Assembly: GCF_014212055.1 (NCBI RefSeq)
Contig: NZ_JACJVO010000002.1
Location: 229,558-293,557 of the forward strand
Reading direction: 5' to 3'
DNA length: 64,000 nucleotides
From: Cohnella zeiphila
Lineage (GTDB): Bacteria; Bacillota; Bacilli; Paenibacillales; Paenibacillaceae
Under the pieces are notes generated by a model, which ran no database searches, had not been told where the DNA came from, and saw nothing but the letters and a program-made list of their open reading frames with translations. Of this stretch, positions 52,585 to 61,585 are shown one piece after another. Every line of letters starts with the position of its first letter. Position 1 is the first letter of the stretch. A program made the position numbers and the translations under genes.

Positions 52585-54804
52585 ATGGGACGAAACAATC
52601 TTTTGGGAAAATGGGTCGCCGGGCCGCGCGGCCGCTGGATCACGCTGCTTGTCTGGCTGCTCGCCGCCGGACTGCTGAGCGCGCTGCTGCCTTCCGAGAA
52701 CGGGCAAGAAGATAACGGCGCAGCCAACCTGAGCGCTTCGAAGCCCTCCGTTCAAGCGGCGGCCGTCGCTTACGAGGAGTTCGAAGGCGGAGCGGACCTG
52801 CCTGCGCTGCTTGTCTGGCATCGGGGAAGCGGTTTGACCGACTCGGATCTTCGGAACATTCAGGAGCTGTCGGCCGCGCTGACCGCCTCACCCGTGCCGC
52901 ACCAGACCGGCGTGCCGCCTCTGCAGCAGCTGCCGCTTGAGTCTTTGAAGGCTCAGCTGTCCAAGGACGGAACGACGCTTGTCACCGCCGTCCTGTTCGA
53001 TCCGAAAGCCGACGCGGACGGGCTGAAGAAAGGCGTGGATCAGCTTCGGAAACAAACGGGCGAAAGGTTCGGCCAAGATCCGTTCGCCGCCGGCGCCGAT
53101 GCCTCGGATGGGCTGAGCGCCCGGGTAACCGGGCCCGTCGGCATCCGGATCGATGCGACCGGCCTTTTCCAGAACGCGGACTTTACCTTGCTCATGGCGA
53201 CCGTGCTGATCGTCCTCATCCTGCTCCTGCTTATTTACCGTTCGCCTATCCTGGCGTTCATTCCGCTTGTCGCCGTCGGCATCGCTTACGGCGTCGCCGG
53301 GCCGATTCTGGGCTGGATGGCCGGCGAGGGCTGGATTGTCGTCGATTCCCAGAGCATCTCGATCATGACGGTGCTGCTGTTCGGCGCGGGGACCGACTAC
53401 TGCCTGTTCCTCATCGCCCGGTTCCGCCAGCTTTTAAAGAAGGAACAGAGCCGGTCGGCCGCGCTCCGCGCCGCGCTGTCCGGCTCTTCCGGCGCGATCG
53501 CGATGAGCGGCTTCACCGTCGTTCTGGCCCTGTTCTCCCTGCTGCTGGCCCAATACGGGGCTTATCGGCGCTTCGCCGTTCCGTTCGCGATCGCGATCCT
53601 CGTCATGGCCGCGGCCAGCCTGACGCTCGTTCCGGCGCTGCTGGCCGTCATCGGCCGCGCCTCGTTCTGGCCGTTCGTGCCGCGCACGCCGGCCGAGCGG
53701 GCGGAACGGGCCGCCCGCCAAGGCAAGCCGGCTCCGGCCCCCGGGAAGGAGCGCCGCGGATGGATCGGCTCGCTCGTCGTGCGCCGCCCCTGGACGATCG
53801 TTCTTGTGTCCGTCCTCGTTCTCGGCGCGCTGGCCGCCGCCTCAACGCAGATTCGATTCACCTATGATCTGCTCTCGTCGTTCCCGAAGGACATGTCGTC
53901 GCGCGAGGGCTTCGAGCTGATCGGCGACAAGTTCTCGCCGGGCGAGCTCGCCCCGGCGAAAGTGATGGTCGATTCGCAAGGAAAAGACGTCTCCAAGCTG
54001 GCGGACGATCTGCGGTCGCAAGATTACGTCAGCCAGGTCGGCGAACCCGCGAAGGGCCGGATTCATTCCGACATCGTCTCTCTCGACGTTCAGTTCGCGA
54101 TGAATCCGTACTCCGCCGAGGCGATGGATCGGATTCCCGATCTGCGCCGCGCCGCCGAGGACGCTCTGTCGCAGGCAGGCGTGAAGGACGCGGCGGAGCA
54201 TGTATGGATCGGGGGGCAGACGGCAGAGCAGTACGACAACAAGACGACGGGAGACCGCGATACGCGCGTCGTCATCCCCGTCGTCATCGGCTTGATCGCC
54301 CTGCTCTTGCTGCTCTACTTGCGATCGATCACGGCGACCGTCTACCTGGTGCTTACGGTCATCTTGTCTTACTTCTCGGCGCTCGGTCTCGGCTGGCTCG
54401 TCGTTCATTACGCGTTGGGGGCCGACGCCATTCAAGGAGCGATCCCGCTTTATTCTTTCGTCTTCCTCGTCGCCCTCGGCGAGGACTATAACATCTTCAT
54501 GATCTCGAGCATTTGGCGCAAAAGCCGCCGGATGCCGCTCCGGCAAGCGATTCAAGAAGGCGTCGGCGAGACCGGCTCCGTCATTACGTCGGCCGGCCTC
54601 ATCCTGGCCGGCACGTTCGCCGTCCTGGCCTCGATGCCGATTCAGGTGCTCGTTCAGTTCGGCATTATCACCGCGATCGGCGTCCTGCTCGACACGTTCG
54701 TCGTGCGGCCGTTCCTCGTGCCCGCGATCACCGCGCTGCTCGGGCGGCGCGCCTTCTGGCCGGGCAAGGTCCGAGAGCCTTCAGGCGATCGGGCGAACGG
54801 ATGA
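52585..54804 (+). CDS. MMPL-family RND transporter
   Basis: The 739-residue exporter has two repeats of one helix, a large extracytoplasmic loop and five helices (first helix ITLLVWLLAAGLLSALLP; loops about 40-190 and 430-570). The functional Asp-Tyr pairs are in FGAGTDYCLFLIARFR and LGEDYNIFMISSIWR. Such proteins use proton flow to export lipids or drugs. The ATG follows GAGGGGG. It is divergent from its probable TetR repressor and converges with a methyltransferase gene 14 bp away. Confidence 0.92.
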   Translation: MGRNNLLGKWVAGPRGRWITLLVWLLAAGLLSALLPSENGQEDNGAANLSASKPSVQAAAVAYEEFEGGADLPALLVWHRGSGLTDSDLRNIQELSAALTASPVPHQTGVPPLQQLPLESLKAQLSKDGTTLVTAVLFDPKADADGLKKGVDQLRKQTGERFGQDPFAAGADASDGLSARVTGPVGIRIDATGLFQNADFTLLMATVLIVLILLLLIYRSPILAFIPLVAVGIAYGVAGPILGWMAGEGWIVVDSQSISIMTVLLFGAGTDYCLFLIARFRQLLKKEQSRSAALRAALSGSSGAIAMSGFTVVLALFSLLLAQYGAYRRFAVPFAIAILVMAAASLTLVPALLAVIGRASFWPFVPRTPAERAERAARQGKPAPAPGKERRGWIGSLVVRRPWTIVLVSVLVLGALAAASTQIRFTYDLLSSFPKDMSSREGFELIGDKFSPGELAPAKVMVDSQGKDVSKLADDLRSQDYVSQVGEPAKGRIHSDIVSLDVQFAMNPYSAEAMDRIPDLRRAAEDALSQAGVKDAAEHVWIGGQTAEQYDNKTTGDRDTRVVIPVVIGLIALLLLLYLRSITATVYLVLTVILSYFSALGLGWLVVHYALGADAIQGAIPLYSFVFLVALGEDYNIFMISSIWRKSRRMPLRQAIQEGVGETGSVITSAGLILAGTFAVLASMPIQVLVQFGIITAIGVLLDTFVVRPFLVPAITALLGRRAFWPGKVREPSGDRANG

Positions 54805-54818
54805 CCGCCAGCGGCGGA

Positions 54819-55568
54819 CTATACCTCGCCCCAGTAAATCTCGGTCTCGTAGTCGAAGCTGACCGTTCCGTCCTGCTGGGTCGAATCGAATAGCGTACGC
54901 AGCGCCTCCATCATCGGCTCGTAGTTCGGATGTCCGGGCAGCGGGCAATAGGAAGAGGACATGACTCGCCCGGCCAGCCCCTCCAGGTCGAACAACTGGC
55001 GGTAGGGGAACCGGGCGACGTTCATTTCCCGGAAAAAGGGCCTCAGATCCGTTTCCGAAATATTTTTGTGCGAGACGACATGGTAGTCCGTTCCGAACTG
55101 GCGGAGGAGCGCTTCGTATCCTTCCAGGAACGGCGTTCCGCTCATCAAGCGGGAGTTCCAGATGAGAACCGCTTGGCCTCCCGGCCGCAAAATGCGGCCG
55201 AATTCCCGCTTCGCGGCAGGACGGTCGAACCAATGAAACGATTGCGCGCACGTGACGAAATCGACCGAACCGTCCGGAAGCCCCGTATGTTCCGCGGTTC
55301 CTTCCACGACTCGCAGCCCCTTCTCCCCGCCGCGCGACCGGATCAGTTCTTCCCTCATCGACCCGTTCGGCTCTACCGCCGATACTTCGCTTCCTCTTTT
55401 CAAAAGCAGCGCCGTGAAAAGGCCGGTACCCGCGCCTACGTCGGCGATTTGCGATCCGGTCCGGAAACCGACGGGACCGTACAGATAGTCCAGCGCCTCC
55501 TCCGGGTAGCTCGGCCGATACTTCGCGTAGATATCCGCCCGATCCGTGAACCTGTCGGTATTGTTCAT
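54819..55568 (-). CDS. Class I SAM-dependent methyltransferase
   Basis: The 249-residue methyltransferase has motif I IADVGAGTGLFTALLLKRG, with the acidic loop VSAVEPNGSM, and motif IV region VDFVTCAQSFHWFD. The FHWFD motif is common in methyltransferase-11 family members that resemble trans-aconitate or UbiE-like enzymes. The start reads MNNTDRFTDRADIYAKYRPS. The substrate is unknown. It sits between the yqeM terminator and the MMPL gene and is not part of the Bacillus backbone. Confidence 0.82.
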   Translation of the reverse strand: MNNTDRFTDRADIYAKYRPSYPEEALDYLYGPVGFRTGSQIADVGAGTGLFTALLLKRGSEVSAVEPNGSMREELIRSRGGEKGLRVVEGTAEHTGLPDGSVDFVTCAQSFHWFDRPAAKREFGRILRPGGQAVLIWNSRLMSGTPFLEGYEALLRQFGTDYHVVSHKNISETDLRPFFREMNVARFPYRQLFDLEGLAGRVMSSSYCPLPGHPNYEPMMEALRTLFDSTQQDGTVSFDYETEIYWGEV

Positions 55569-55611
55569 CTTCTTTTCCTCGCTTTCGTATGCAATGAAGA
55601 ATGTTTTGGCG

Positions 55612-55649
55612 AAAAAAGCCTCATCTCCGCGGCTGCGGGACAGAGGCTT
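55612..55649 (-). terminator. Intrinsic terminator after yqeM
   Basis: AAGCCTC/GAGGCTT outer stem and CCGC/GCGG inner stem; the minus-strand transcript ends in TTTTTTC. Confidence 0.75.
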
Positions 55650-55658
55650 CCTTAGACG

Positions 55659-56438
55659 TTATTTGGGTTTGCGCGCTACGAAAAACAGGCGCTCCGCGTC
55701 GGCGTCCGGCTCCGACCAGGTAAAATCGGCGCATCGCCGCAAAACTTCGAAGCCGGCCGCGGCCAGCTGCTTCGCCAGCCATTCCGGGTCGTACGCGCGT
55801 TGGGTGTGCGCTTCTTCGAAGCGCCGGTACAGCCCCGCGCCGGCGGCCGACTCCTCCCGGACGAAGAACGTCAGCTCATGATCGATCTCCATGCGGTTCG
55901 GATCGTACTCGCAAGTCCACAGGTAGGCGATGTCCTTCTCGTCGAGAACGAACGGCTGCTCCTCCGCATAGCGTTCCAACTGCTTGGGCGCATGGACGTC
56001 GAACAGGAACAGCCCGCCCGGCACGAGGCCCTCGTAAGTCCGGCGGAAAGCGGCGGTCACGTCTTCCGGCTCCGTCAAGTAATTGAGGCAGTCGCAGAAA
56101 CAAAGCGCCGAATCGACGGGCGAGGGCAGTTCCCAGTCCCTCATGTCCTGCTGCAGCCAGCGGATCGATCCGGGTTCGGGGGCTTTGGCGCCCGAGCCGC
56201 TCTCCCACTTGCCGCGCGCGACCGCCAGCATGTCGGCCGAGAGGTCGATGCCAAAGACGGAAAAGCCGGACTTGGCAAGCGGAATGGCGATATTGCCGGT
56301 ACCGCAGCCCAGGTCGACGACGGATGCCGGCATGCCGTAACGGTCCCAGCAGCGGCGGGCGAAGCTCATCCATTCCGCATACGGCATCTCCTCCATCAGA
56401 CGGTCGTACACCGAAGCGAATTGCCGGTAAGATCGCAT
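55659..56438 (-). CDS. yqeM: YqeM-like class I methyltransferase
   Basis: The 259-residue methyltransferase opens MRSYRQFASVYDRLMEEMPY, typical of YqeM. It has motif I VVDLGCGTGNIAIPLAKSG and ALCFCDCLNYLTEPEDV, followed by a DUF-like C-terminal domain. In B. subtilis yqeM lies between rsfS (yqeL) and comER; here cvfB and repeats separate it from rsfS, and leuS and other genes separate it from comER. The substrate has not been established. Confidence 0.85.
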   Translation of the reverse strand: MRSYRQFASVYDRLMEEMPYAEWMSFARRCWDRYGMPASVVDLGCGTGNIAIPLAKSGFSVFGIDLSADMLAVARGKWESGSGAKAPEPGSIRWLQQDMRDWELPSPVDSALCFCDCLNYLTEPEDVTAAFRRTYEGLVPGGLFLFDVHAPKQLERYAEEQPFVLDEKDIAYLWTCEYDPNRMEIDHELTFFVREESAAGAGLYRRFEEAHTQRAYDPEWLAKQLAAAGFEVLRRCADFTWSEPDADAERLFFVARKPK

Positions 56439-56553
56439 TCCTCGTCCTCTCCTTCCGAAGCGATATCCTAGTTGTCTGACACAGTTCGAATCTCCGGCGC
56501 CGCCCGCCGGTTCGCCTAGTAAATCGTTTCGAAATTAACGAACAGACCACCGC

Positions 56554-56753
56554 TAACGAAACGAGCAAACGCTATTTGGCACGATTTCGAGTTTGCGGAA
56601 TTTTAACGAAAGGGAAAGACGCTATTTGCTCCCGAAACCATTTATTTGAGCTTATAACTGCCCAATAAGGTCGCTACGTTTTGTTAGGTTCAAAAATCCG
56701 TTCATTTCGTTCGAATAAGGCTCGTACGGTTCGTTAAAATTTGAACCACAGCT
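56554..56753. repeat. Inverted repeat array with 50-bp spacing upstream of yqeM
   Basis: The 367-base gap 56439-56805 has no gene. Two copies of TAACGAA-N9-CGCTATTTG start at 56554 and 56604 (50 bp apart). Two inverted copies, AATAAGG-N8-GTTA-type, start at 56664 and 56714 (50 bp apart). The complement of the last reads TTTTAACGAAC and CCTTATT, close to the first pair. GTTCAAA/TTTGAAC pairs across 56688-56745. It resembles a mobile or structural intergenic repeat. Confidence 0.7.
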
Positions 56754-56805
56754 TGCTGCCGTTTGATTCGACCGCTTAACGTACCGTTACCTTTGGAACG
56801 AAGCA

Positions 56806-57732
56806 CTAGTCGCTACCCGAAACGCCGTCGGCTTCGGCCTGCCCTTCGGCCGTCAGCTTGGTCCAATTGCCTTCCTGCGTTACGAGACGCTCCTTCATCA
56901 GCTTGCCGAGCGCCCGCTTGAACGCCGATTTGCTCAGGCCGAACCGCCGCTGGATCAGATCGGCCGGCGTCTCGTCGCTGTACGGCATCGCGCCGCCGGG
57001 GCGCTCCCGCAGGAAAGCCAGCAGACGGTCCGCATCTTCCAACCGCCCCTTCTCCTTCGCCGGACGAAGCGACAGCGTGACGCGGCCGTCCTCGCGAACC
57101 TGGGTGACGCGGCCGCTCACTTTCTCCCCCAAACGCAGCGCGCGGGGCAGCGAAGCGTTCGGAATGTAGCCGAGCGCGCCGAAGCCAAGCAGTCCGCCGT
57201 CGACGATGACGAACACGCCGTCGCGGAACACGTCGGTCACCCAGGCATCCTTCTGCTGATGGTGCCAGGAATCCGGCGCGCGGAAGACGGCCGGCTCGAA
57301 GTCCTCGATCCGCGCCAGTCGGGCCAGCATCCGGCCTTCCTTGTCGTGCTTCATGACGACGTAGAGCTCGTCGCCTTCGCGGGGCCACAGCTCCTTGCGG
57401 TCGCCGAGCTCTTTGACCGGCAGCAGCAGCTGACGGCCGATGCCGATCTCGAGGAAGCATCCGTATCGGGGATGGAAATCGGCCATGACGAGCCGGCCCA
57501 GCTCGCCCAGCTTCAGCAGCGGCTGCCTTCGCGTCGCCGTCATCCGGCCTTGGTCGTCGTGGAACAGGAAGACGTCGATGTCTTCGCCTTCGGCCGGATG
57601 CGCTCCGGAGGCTTCCGCGTAGGGCAGCAGCAGTTCCGGTCCTTCTTCGTCCCCCTCGCCGAGGAACCAGCCGAACGGCGGTTTCTCCCGTCGGACCCTC
57701 AGCCGGGCGATCGTGCCGGCGACGAAGCTCAT
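56806..57732 (-). CDS. cvfB: S1-like RNA-binding protein CvfB (YitL family)
   Basis: The 308-residue protein has three S1-like OB domains (FVAGTIARLRVRREKPPFGW; ADFHPRYGCFLEIGIGRQLL; TDVFRDGVFVIVDGGLLGFG with GRVTQVREDGRVTLSLRP) and a C-terminal winged helix (ADLIQRRFGLSKSAFKRALG). CvfB binds RNA and affects virulence-factor expression in staphylococci. The ATG at 57732 overlaps the rsfS stop (ATGA), so it is translationally coupled to the ribosome-silencing factor gene. Confidence 0.9.
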   Translation of the reverse strand: MSFVAGTIARLRVRREKPPFGWFLGEGDEEGPELLLPYAEASGAHPAEGEDIDVFLFHDDQGRMTATRRQPLLKLGELGRLVMADFHPRYGCFLEIGIGRQLLLPVKELGDRKELWPREGDELYVVMKHDKEGRMLARLARIEDFEPAVFRAPDSWHHQQKDAWVTDVFRDGVFVIVDGGLLGFGALGYIPNASLPRALRLGEKVSGRVTQVREDGRVTLSLRPAKEKGRLEDADRLLAFLRERPGGAMPYSDETPADLIQRRFGLSKSAFKRALGKLMKERLVTQEGNWTKLTAEGQAEADGVSGSD

Positions 57733-58073
57733 GCGAACGAGACCGCCTTCGCGTCGGACCAAAGCCGCTCCAGATTGTAATACTCCCTCTCGTCCCGATG
57801 GAACACGTGAGCGACGACGTCGCCCATGTCGATCAGCACCCATCGCGCCGTGTCCATCCCTTCAAGGCGGACACGAACGCCCAGTTCCTCGGCGCGCTTG
57901 CGAATCTCCGTCGCGATCGCCTGTACCTGCGTATCCGAGTTCCCGTGACAGATCAGGAAGTAATCCGCGACAAGGGAGATGCCCTTCAAATTAAGCGCCA
58001 CCGGATCGTGGGCCTTTTTCTCCTCCGCCGCATCCGCCGCCGTGCGCAGCAATTGGTCTGACGTTACTGCCAT
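57729..58073 (-). CDS. rsfS: Ribosomal silencing factor RsfS
   Basis: The 114-residue YqeL/RsfS protein binds L14 on the 50S subunit and blocks subunit joining in slow growth. Family blocks are DPVALNLKGISLVADYFLIC, GNSDTQVQAIATEIR, and WVLIDMGDVVAHVFHRDERE with YYNLERLW at the end. It is 12 bp downstream of yqeK, as in Bacillus. Confidence 0.95.
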   Translation of the reverse strand: MAVTSDQLLRTAADAAEEKKAHDPVALNLKGISLVADYFLICHGNSDTQVQAIATEIRKRAEELGVRVRLEGMDTARWVLIDMGDVVAHVFHRDEREYYNLERLWSDAKAVSFA

Positions 58074-58085
58074 ATCCCAGCCTCC

Positions 58086-58682
58086 TCATTCGGTTCCAAT
58101 CGATTGGTTTTTTTCCAAATCACGAATCAAGTCGTTGCGAGCCAGAAACGTGAGCGGAAAGATGACTTTCCTTCGCTCCGTCAGCAGCCGGATCGTCGAA
58201 TCGAAGCCGGCGACAAGCGCCTCTTCCAAGCTTCGGGCGGCCAGCTCGCGAATGCGGTCCACGCCGGGAAAATCCCGCCCGGGCTCCATATAGTCCGCCA
58301 GGCAGACGATCTTGTCGAGCAAGGTCATATTCTCGCGGCCGGAGGTGTGGTAGCGGATGGCGTCCAGCACTTCCTCGTCGTCGATGCCGTGCTCCTGCCG
58401 GACGACCCAAGCGCCGACATGGGCGTGCCACAGCTCCTTGTCGTGATCGAGCAGCTCCGCGGGCAGCCTTTGCTCCCGGATGATCTTCTCCATCCGATCG
58501 GTCGGCCACGCCTTCGTATAATCGTGCAGCAGCGCGGCCAGCCACGCTTTGTCGCGATCGCCTCCGAACCGTTCGGCCAATTCGACCGCCGTGTCGACGA
58601 CGCCCTGGACGTGCCGCCACCTTCGCTCCGGCATTTGGCTTCGGGTCGCTTCCGTCAGTTTCTCACGATTCATAAAGGCCAT
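58086..58682 (-). CDS. yqeK: YqeK, HD-domain bis(5'-nucleosyl)-tetraphosphatase (symmetrical)
   Basis: The 198-residue HD-domain phosphohydrolase has the first His in RWRHVQGVVDTAVELA, HD in LLHDYTKAWP, and further ligands in HAHVGAWVV and YHTSGRENMTLLDKIVCLAD. YqeK of Bacillus hydrolyses Ap4A to two ADP. The start may be the ATG at 58682 or MNREKL three codons later; either overlaps the end of nadD by 11-20 bases, indicating coupling. Confidence 0.92.
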   Translation of the reverse strand: MAFMNREKLTEATRSQMPERRWRHVQGVVDTAVELAERFGGDRDKAWLAALLHDYTKAWPTDRMEKIIREQRLPAELLDHDKELWHAHVGAWVVRQEHGIDDEEVLDAIRYHTSGRENMTLLDKIVCLADYMEPGRDFPGVDRIRELAARSLEEALVAGFDSTIRLLTERRKVIFPLTFLARNDLIRDLEKNQSIGTE

Positions 58683-59250
58683 TCCTTTCGATATACTCGC
58701 GCACCGCGTCCGGCACTTGATAGCGAATCGATCGGCCCTCGCGGCGGCGCCGCCGAATGTCCGTGGACGAGATGCCGACCGGCGGCATCGGCGCGAGCGT
58801 CAGCCGCTTCCGGAGAAATGCGGGCAGCGATTGTTCGTTGCCGGTCTCGCCCTTCCGGTTCAGGCAGACGAACGAGACCCGGTCCGCCAGTTCTTCGATG
58901 CGATGCCAGTTCGGCAAGTCGTTCATCATGTCGGTGCCGACGATCCAGCAAAATTCCCGGTCCGGATAGCTTTCTTGCAGGGCCGCGACCGTATCGAACG
59001 TGTACGAGACGCCGTCGCGCCTAAGCTCCAGATCTTCGGCCCGGAACGACGGGTGACCGGAGAGCGCGGTCCGAACCATCGCGAGCCGCGCCGCGCCGTC
59101 CGCGCCGGGCTGCGGCTTGTGCGGCGGAACGGACGTCGGAACGAACCAGACTTCTTCCAGAGCCGCCGCCTCCCGCGCGGATTCCGCGGCCAACAGGTGG
59201 CCGACGTGGATCGGGTCGAACGTGCCTCCCATCAGTCCCGTGCGCCGCAT
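58663..59250 (-). CDS. nadD: Nicotinate-nucleotide adenylyltransferase
   Basis: The 195-residue NadD joins ATP and nicotinate mononucleotide to deamido-NAD. GGTFDPIHVGHLLAAE is the nucleotide-binding loop with the HxGH motif; CWIVGTDMMNDLPNW is the substrate site; ISSTDIRRR is the C-terminal ISSTxIR motif. It is between yhbY (3 bp gap) and yqeK (overlap). Confidence 0.95.
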   Translation of the reverse strand: MRRTGLMGGTFDPIHVGHLLAAESAREAAALEEVWFVPTSVPPHKPQPGADGAARLAMVRTALSGHPSFRAEDLELRRDGVSYTFDTVAALQESYPDREFCWIVGTDMMNDLPNWHRIEELADRVSFVCLNRKGETGNEQSLPAFLRKRLTLAPMPPVGISSTDIRRRRREGRSIRYQVPDAVREYIERNGLYES

Positions 59251-59253
59251 CGG

Positions 59254-59547
59254 TTACCTCGGCAGCTCGATCTGCTTGTTGTCCTTGGACTCCTTGTACA
59301 GCACGATCGTCTTGCCGATCACCTGGACGAGCTCGGCCCCGGAACGCTCGGCGATCTCCCGGGCGATCTCGTGGCGGTCGTCGTCATTATTGTTCAGAAT
59401 ATTCACCTTGATCAGCTCGCGAACTTCGATCGCCTCTTCGATGTGGCGAATGAGATGATCGTTCGTTCCTCCTTTGCCGATCTGGAAGATCGGATCGAGG
59501 TGGTGGGCTTGCGAGCGCAAAAATCGTTTTTGTTTGCCGGTCAGCAT
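59254..59547 (-). CDS. yhbY: YhbY-type CRM-domain RNA-binding protein (YqeI)
   Basis: The 97-residue protein consists of one CRM domain: LTGKQKRFLRSQAHHLDPIF, then QIGKGGTNDHLIRHIEEAIE with the GxxG-like GKGG loop, and a C-terminal IGKTIVLYKESK strand. It associates with pre-50S ribosomal particles. Same position as yqeI in Bacillus. Confidence 0.94.
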   Translation of the reverse strand: MLTGKQKRFLRSQAHHLDPIFQIGKGGTNDHLIRHIEEAIEVRELIKVNILNNNDDDRHEIAREIAERSGAELVQVIGKTIVLYKESKDNKQIELPR

Positions 59548-59566
59548 AAGAAGTCGAACCCTGCTT

Positions 59567-60433
59567 TCATCGCGATAGTGGGGACGGTGCCGGCTCGCCG
59601 AACGATTCGAGCACGACGGCCCGCATCGCTTCGACGGGCGCCGGTTTGCCCGTCCAATATTCGAAGGCGTACGCGCCTTGGTACACGAACATGCCGAGCC
59701 CGCCGTGAATCCGGCAGCCCCGTTCGGCCGCCCGCCGAAGAAAAGCCGTCGTCAGCGGGTTGTAAATCAGGTCGCTCGCGACCGCGCCCGGCTTCAGCCA
59801 GGAGGGATCGAGCGGCACGGCCTCGACGTTCGGCGACATGCCGACCGACGTCGTGTTGATCACGACGTCGGCTTCCGCGCAGACGTCCTTCAATTGCGCC
59901 CAATCGGCCGCCGAAACGGCCGCCTCCGGCGGAAAAAAGCCGGCGAGCTCGCGAGCCCGCTCGGCCGTGCGGTTCACGAGCACGACCGAATGCGGCCGTT
60001 CGCGGGTGAGCGCCCAGACGATGCCGCGCGCCGCGCCGCCGCAGCCTACGACGACGATCCGCTTGCCGGCCAGATCCGGCTCCGCTTCTTCCTTCAGCGA
60101 CCGGACGTAGCCGATCCCGTCCGTGTTGAAGCCGGTCAGCCGGCCGCCGTCGTTCACGATCGTGTTCACGGCGCCGACCGCGCGCGCGCCTTCGTCGATC
60201 TCGTCGAGATATGCCATCACGTCGATTTTGTGCGGGATGGTCACGTTAAGCCCCCGGAAGCCGAGTGCGCGCATGCCGGCGATCGCTTCGCCGAGCCGGT
60301 CCGGCGTCACGTGAAAAGCGCCGTAGACGCCGTTGATGCCGGATTCCCGGAATGCCCGATTCAGCATAACCGGAGATTTGGAATGGCGAACCGGATCCCC
60401 GATGACGCCGTAAAGAACGGTATGACTGTCCAA
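59567..60433 (-). CDS. aroE: Shikimate dehydrogenase
   Basis: The 288-residue AroE reduces 3-dehydroshikimate to shikimate with NADPH. Substrate-site motif SKSPVMLNRAF, catalytic Lys in NVTIPHK, Asp in NTDGIGY, NADP loop VGCGGAARG and basic NRTAERA (2'-phosphate recognition) are present. It sits between yqeH (27 bp) and yhbY (19 bp). Confidence 0.95.
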   Translation of the reverse strand: MDSHTVLYGVIGDPVRHSKSPVMLNRAFRESGINGVYGAFHVTPDRLGEAIAGMRALGFRGLNVTIPHKIDVMAYLDEIDEGARAVGAVNTIVNDGGRLTGFNTDGIGYVRSLKEEAEPDLAGKRIVVVGCGGAARGIVWALTRERPHSVVLVNRTAERARELAGFFPPEAAVSAADWAQLKDVCAEADVVINTTSVGMSPNVEAVPLDPSWLKPGAVASDLIYNPLTTAFLRRAAERGCRIHGGLGMFVYQGAYAFEYWTGKPAPVEAMRAVVLESFGEPAPSPLSR

Positions 60434-60460
60434 GAACTTCTCTCCTCCCCCGATAAAGCG

Positions 60461-61582
60461 TTACAGCATGGCGTCGCGGACAAGCACCTTCACGCCCCTC
60501 GGGGCGTATACGTCGACGACCGAACCGCGTTTGCCGTTCGCCTGAATCCAGCCGAGTCCCGACACGAACACGTCGACGTCGGCGCCCGGCCGGATTCGCA
60601 GCGTGTGTCTCGTCCACGGAGGCACGCTATCGAGCCCTTCCTTGGAAGGCGGAGACAGCATTTCTCCCTTATGGCGTTCGTACAGTTCGTCCGCGCGCTC
60701 CAGCTTCGTCCGGTGAATCGGCAGCCCGCCGGAGACGTAAGCGGTGAAAGACTGATGCTCGCCTTCCACGAAGTCAAACCGGACCAAACCGCCGAAAAAC
60801 AGCGTCTGCCTGGCGTCCAACTGGTACGTCATCGGCTTCAGCGGCTTTTCGGGCAGCACCGCTTGCAGGCTCTCGCGGGGCACGACTTCCGACAGGCGGG
60901 ACTTGTAGACGATCCCCGGCGTGTCGATGATGCTGCGGCCGTCGTCCAGCGGAATGTGGACCGCATCCAGCGTCGTGCCCGGATATCGGGAGACGGTCAG
61001 CTCGCGATGCAGATCGCTGTAATCGGAGATGAGCCGGTTGACCAGCGTGCTCTTGCCGACATTGGTCGCGCCGACGACGTAAACGTCGCGGTCGCCCCTA
61101 AGCTCCCCGACCGTCTGGACGACGCGCTCGAAGCCGATGTTGCGGCGGGCGCTGCACAGCACGACGTCCGCGACCTTCAGCCCGTTCGCGCTCGCCTGCT
61201 TCTGCACCCAGTTGCGGAGCCGGTTCCAGTTCGTTACGCGCGGCAGCAAGTCGATCTTGTTTACCACAAGCAGCACGGGGTTGTTGCCCACGAACCGCTG
61301 CAGGCCCGAGATCAGGCTGCCCTCGAAGTCGAACAGGTCGACGATGTGAACGACGAGCGAGCGGGTCTGGGCGATTCCCCCCAGCAAACGCAAGAAATCG
61401 TCTTGGTCGATGGCGACCGAAGACGCATCATTGTAGTTCTTGATTCGGAAGCAGCGCTGGCAGATGATCGGCTCCCGTTCCGGCGCGGAGGCCGGGACAT
61501 AGCCCGGCCGCTTCGCGTCCTCCGTCTGAATGGCGATGCCGCATCCGCCGCACCTTCGCGTCGTTTCAATCCGTTCCGGCAC
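60461..61582 (-). CDS. yqeH: Ribosome biogenesis GTPase YqeH
   Basis: The 373-residue circularly permuted GTPase is needed for 30S assembly. A four-cysteine zinc finger comes first (CGGCG near 12 and CQRCF near 39). The G motifs then follow in the order G4 NKIDLL, G5, G1 GATNVGKST, G3 DTPG, and a C-terminal domain ends with ...VRDAML. Three bases separate it from yqeG. Confidence 0.95.
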   Translation of the reverse strand: MPERIETTRRCGGCGIAIQTEDAKRPGYVPASAPEREPIICQRCFRIKNYNDASSVAIDQDDFLRLLGGIAQTRSLVVHIVDLFDFEGSLISGLQRFVGNNPVLLVVNKIDLLPRVTNWNRLRNWVQKQASANGLKVADVVLCSARRNIGFERVVQTVGELRGDRDVYVVGATNVGKSTLVNRLISDYSDLHRELTVSRYPGTTLDAVHIPLDDGRSIIDTPGIVYKSRLSEVVPRESLQAVLPEKPLKPMTYQLDARQTLFFGGLVRFDFVEGEHQSFTAYVSGGLPIHRTKLERADELYERHKGEMLSPPSKEGLDSVPPWTRHTLRIRPGADVDVFVSGLGWIQANGKRGSVVDVYAPRGVKVLVRDAML

Positions 61583-61585
61583 TAG

